DNA of 64,000 nt, taken from assembly GCF_001968815.1 (NCBI RefSeq), contig NZ_MIEQ01000046.1, positions 124,001 to 188,000 on the forward strand, read 5' to 3'. The position numbers were made by a program, and so were the translations under genes. Source of the DNA: Motiliproteus sp. MSK22-1. GTDB taxonomy: Bacteria; Pseudomonadota; Gammaproteobacteria; Pseudomonadales; Balneatricaceae. The notes under the pieces were generated by a model. It did not search any database. It saw only the letters and a list, made by a program, of their open reading frames with translations, and was not told the origin of the DNA. This document shows positions 62,602-64,000 of this stretch, in pieces; the stretch's first letter is position 1; each line of letters begins with the position of its first letter.

Positions 62602-62634
62602 AAACCCTCGTAAAGAAAATACGAGGGTTTTTTT
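62602..62634 (+). terminator. terminator of gltA
   Basis: AAACCCTCGTA (62602-62612) pairs with TACGAGGGTTT (62620-62630), seven-base loop, followed by a run of T. It lies 34 bases past the gltA stop. Confidence 0.92.
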
Positions 62635-62845
62635 ATTCCCGCCCGGCGGCTGCTCACTGCCGGTCGCCTGCCCTTCCTTTTTCACCACACAACTTCTCAT
62701 ACTTCCTTTCTTGACCCTGCTGGTTTTTAGCTGTGAAAAAGCATCCTATGAAAAAGAAACTTATAAGAAAGCGACCTATAAAAAGTAATGCATAAAAAAG
62801 GCCCGCACAACAGGCGAGCCCCCAGCTGCTAACAGCGGATTGAGA

Positions 62846-64000
62846 TCAGCTTCCCCCAATTCCGTGAGCACCCATAATTTCAGTGATTTCAGGTAAGCTG
62901 GCCGGATCATCAATCGTTGACGGAACACTGTACTCTTCTCCGTCTGCGATTTGACGGAGGATTTTTCTCAAAATCTTACCCGATCTGGTTTTCGGTAAGC
63001 GCTGGACAACAATCGCCGTTCTAAAACAGGCCACTGCGCCTATTTCTTTTCGAACCATCGCAACCAGCTCAGCTTCCAGCTCCTTCTCATCGACATCAAC
63101 ACCATCTTTAAGCAGCACCAGGCCTACAGGGTTTTGTCCTTTCAGACTATCCGAGATCCCTATGACAGCGCACTCAGCAACCGCTGGATGATCCGCTACA
63201 ATCTCTTCCATTTCTCCAGTGGATAAGCGATGCCCAGCCACATTAATAACGTCGTCCGTTCGACCCATGATGAATACGTAGCCTTCATCGTCTTTGTAGC
63301 CACCATCCCCGGACACATAGTATCCGTCAAATATTGCCAGATAACCTGTTCTAAAGCGCTCAAAATCCCCCCAAACAGTCGGCAGACATCCCGGAGGAAG
63401 TGGCAACTTAATCGCGACATTACCCTGCTCGTTTGGCCCGACTGGATTACCCTTGGAGTCAAGTATTTGAACATCAAACCCAGGAGAAGGCAGCGTTGAA
63501 GAACCCGGTTTCGGCTCCTTGGCCTCTATTCCCATTAAATTACCGCAAATAGCCCAGCCCGTTTCAGTCTGCCACCAGTGATCAACAACCGGCAGACCCA
63601 GCAAATCCTTAACCCAATAATAAGTAGGCGGATCAAGTCGCTCACCGGCCATAAAGACATATTTCAAATGAGAAAGATCATAAGGCTTTAAACACTCAGA
63701 ATCAGGATCTTCTTTACGAATCGCTCTAAAAGCAGTTGGAGCTGAGAACAAGGCCTTAACTTTATACTCTTCACAGACACGCCAAAAAGCCCCTGCATCA
63801 GGCGTTCTAACAGGCTTACCTTCATAGAAAACGGTAGAAAGACCTGTCAGAAGAGGACCATAGACAATGTAAGAGTGACCAACCACCCAGCCAACATCCG
63901 ATGCCGCCCAGAAAACATCACCCGGATCCATATCGTAAATAGCCTTCATGCTGTAACGAAGCGCCACTGCATGGCCACCGTTATCACGAACAACTCCTTT
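62846..64000 (-). CDS. prpE: PrpE-type acyl-CoA synthetase (5' end outside window)
   Basis: The 384 residues visible are the C-terminal part of an AMP-forming acyl-CoA synthetase; the frame is open to the right edge, where it begins KGVVRDNGGHAVALRYSMK. The sequence GDVFWAASDVGWVVGHSYIVYGPLL and HWWQTETGWAI follow propionyl-CoA synthetase PrpE more closely than Acs. RTDDVINVAGHRLSTGEMEE and the catalytic Lys in KTRSGKILRK are intact. It activates propionate or a similar short acid; acetate as substrate cannot be excluded. Confidence 0.88.
   Translation of the reverse strand, partial: KGVVRDNGGHAVALRYSMKAIYDMDPGDVFWAASDVGWVVGHSYIVYGPLLTGLSTVFYEGKPVRTPDAGAFWRVCEEYKVKALFSAPTAFRAIRKEDPDSECLKPYDLSHLKYVFMAGERLDPPTYYWVKDLLGLPVVDHWWQTETGWAICGNLMGIEAKEPKPGSSTLPSPGFDVQILDSKGNPVGPNEQGNVAIKLPLPPGCLPTVWGDFERFRTGYLAIFDGYYVSGDGGYKDDEGYVFIMGRTDDVINVAGHRLSTGEMEEIVADHPAVAECAVIGISDSLKGQNPVGLVLLKDGVDVDEKELEAELVAMVRKEIGAVACFRTAIVVQRLPKTRSGKILRKILRQIADGEEYSVPSTIDDPASLPEITEIMGAHGIGGS

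Overview
The window looks like a chromosomal segment of a gammaproteobacterium, probably marine and close to the Oceanospirillales/Pseudomonadales. The evidence is the set and order of core genes (aat-bpt-infA-clpA/clpS-cspD-icd, serS-crcB-rarA-lolA-ftsK, gltA//sdhCDAB-sucAB-lpdA-sucCD), an nhaA/nhaR pair, and a base composition in the mid-40s % G+C by eye. No rRNA, tRNA, insertion sequence, prophage or CRISPR array was recognised. Gene identities come from reading the sequence; no database search was run.

Region 1 (1-15.2 kb) is a patchwork of short, mixed-orientation accessory genes. It holds a YccA-type membrane protein, the sodium/proton antiporter NhaA with its divergent regulator NhaR, a KfrA-like coiled-coil DNA-binding protein, a ribosome hibernation factor, an orphan GacA/UvrY-like response regulator, and a TetR-regulated CynX-type transporter whose two promoters carry the same palindrome. 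It ends with a three-gene signalling locus: a LuxO-like sigma-54 activator, a PAS-GGDEF-EAL protein whose N-terminus is a degenerate phosphotransfer (Hpt) domain, and an intact stand-alone Hpt protein.

Region 2 (15.2-29.9 kb) starts with a near-perfect dif site at 15558-15585, so the replication terminus lies inside the window. To the right of dif the large housekeeping operons mostly lie on the minus strand, the direction of a fork arriving from the right. Beyond dif come an Nmad3-like protein, NfuA, a KefB/C-type antiporter, an Ap4A phosphorylase-like protein, a catalytically degenerate thiolase-fold protein and a complete hoxFUYHW cluster. The hox cluster encodes a bidirectional NAD-linked [NiFe]-hydrogenase (group 3d type) with its endopeptidase but no hyp maturation genes. 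A Sel1-repeat protein and a YejM/PbgA-like membrane sulfatase-fold protein follow.

Region 3 (29.9-49.3 kb) is housekeeping: serS, crcB, rarA, lolA, ftsK; then trxB, aat, bpt, infA; then clpA, clpS, cspD, icd. Aat, Bpt, ClpS and ClpA form one N-degron proteolysis pathway. The translation start region of ftsK carries a 41-bp tandem duplication. A three-gene operon follows: a small phosphate-binding-like periplasmic protein, an outer-membrane barrel, and a transmembrane PAS-GGDEF-EAL protein.

Region 4 (49.4-64 kb) is the TCA-cycle block: sdhCDAB and sucAB-lpdA-sucCD on the minus strand, divergent from gltA. It ends in a PrpE-type acyl-CoA synthetase cut by the right edge.
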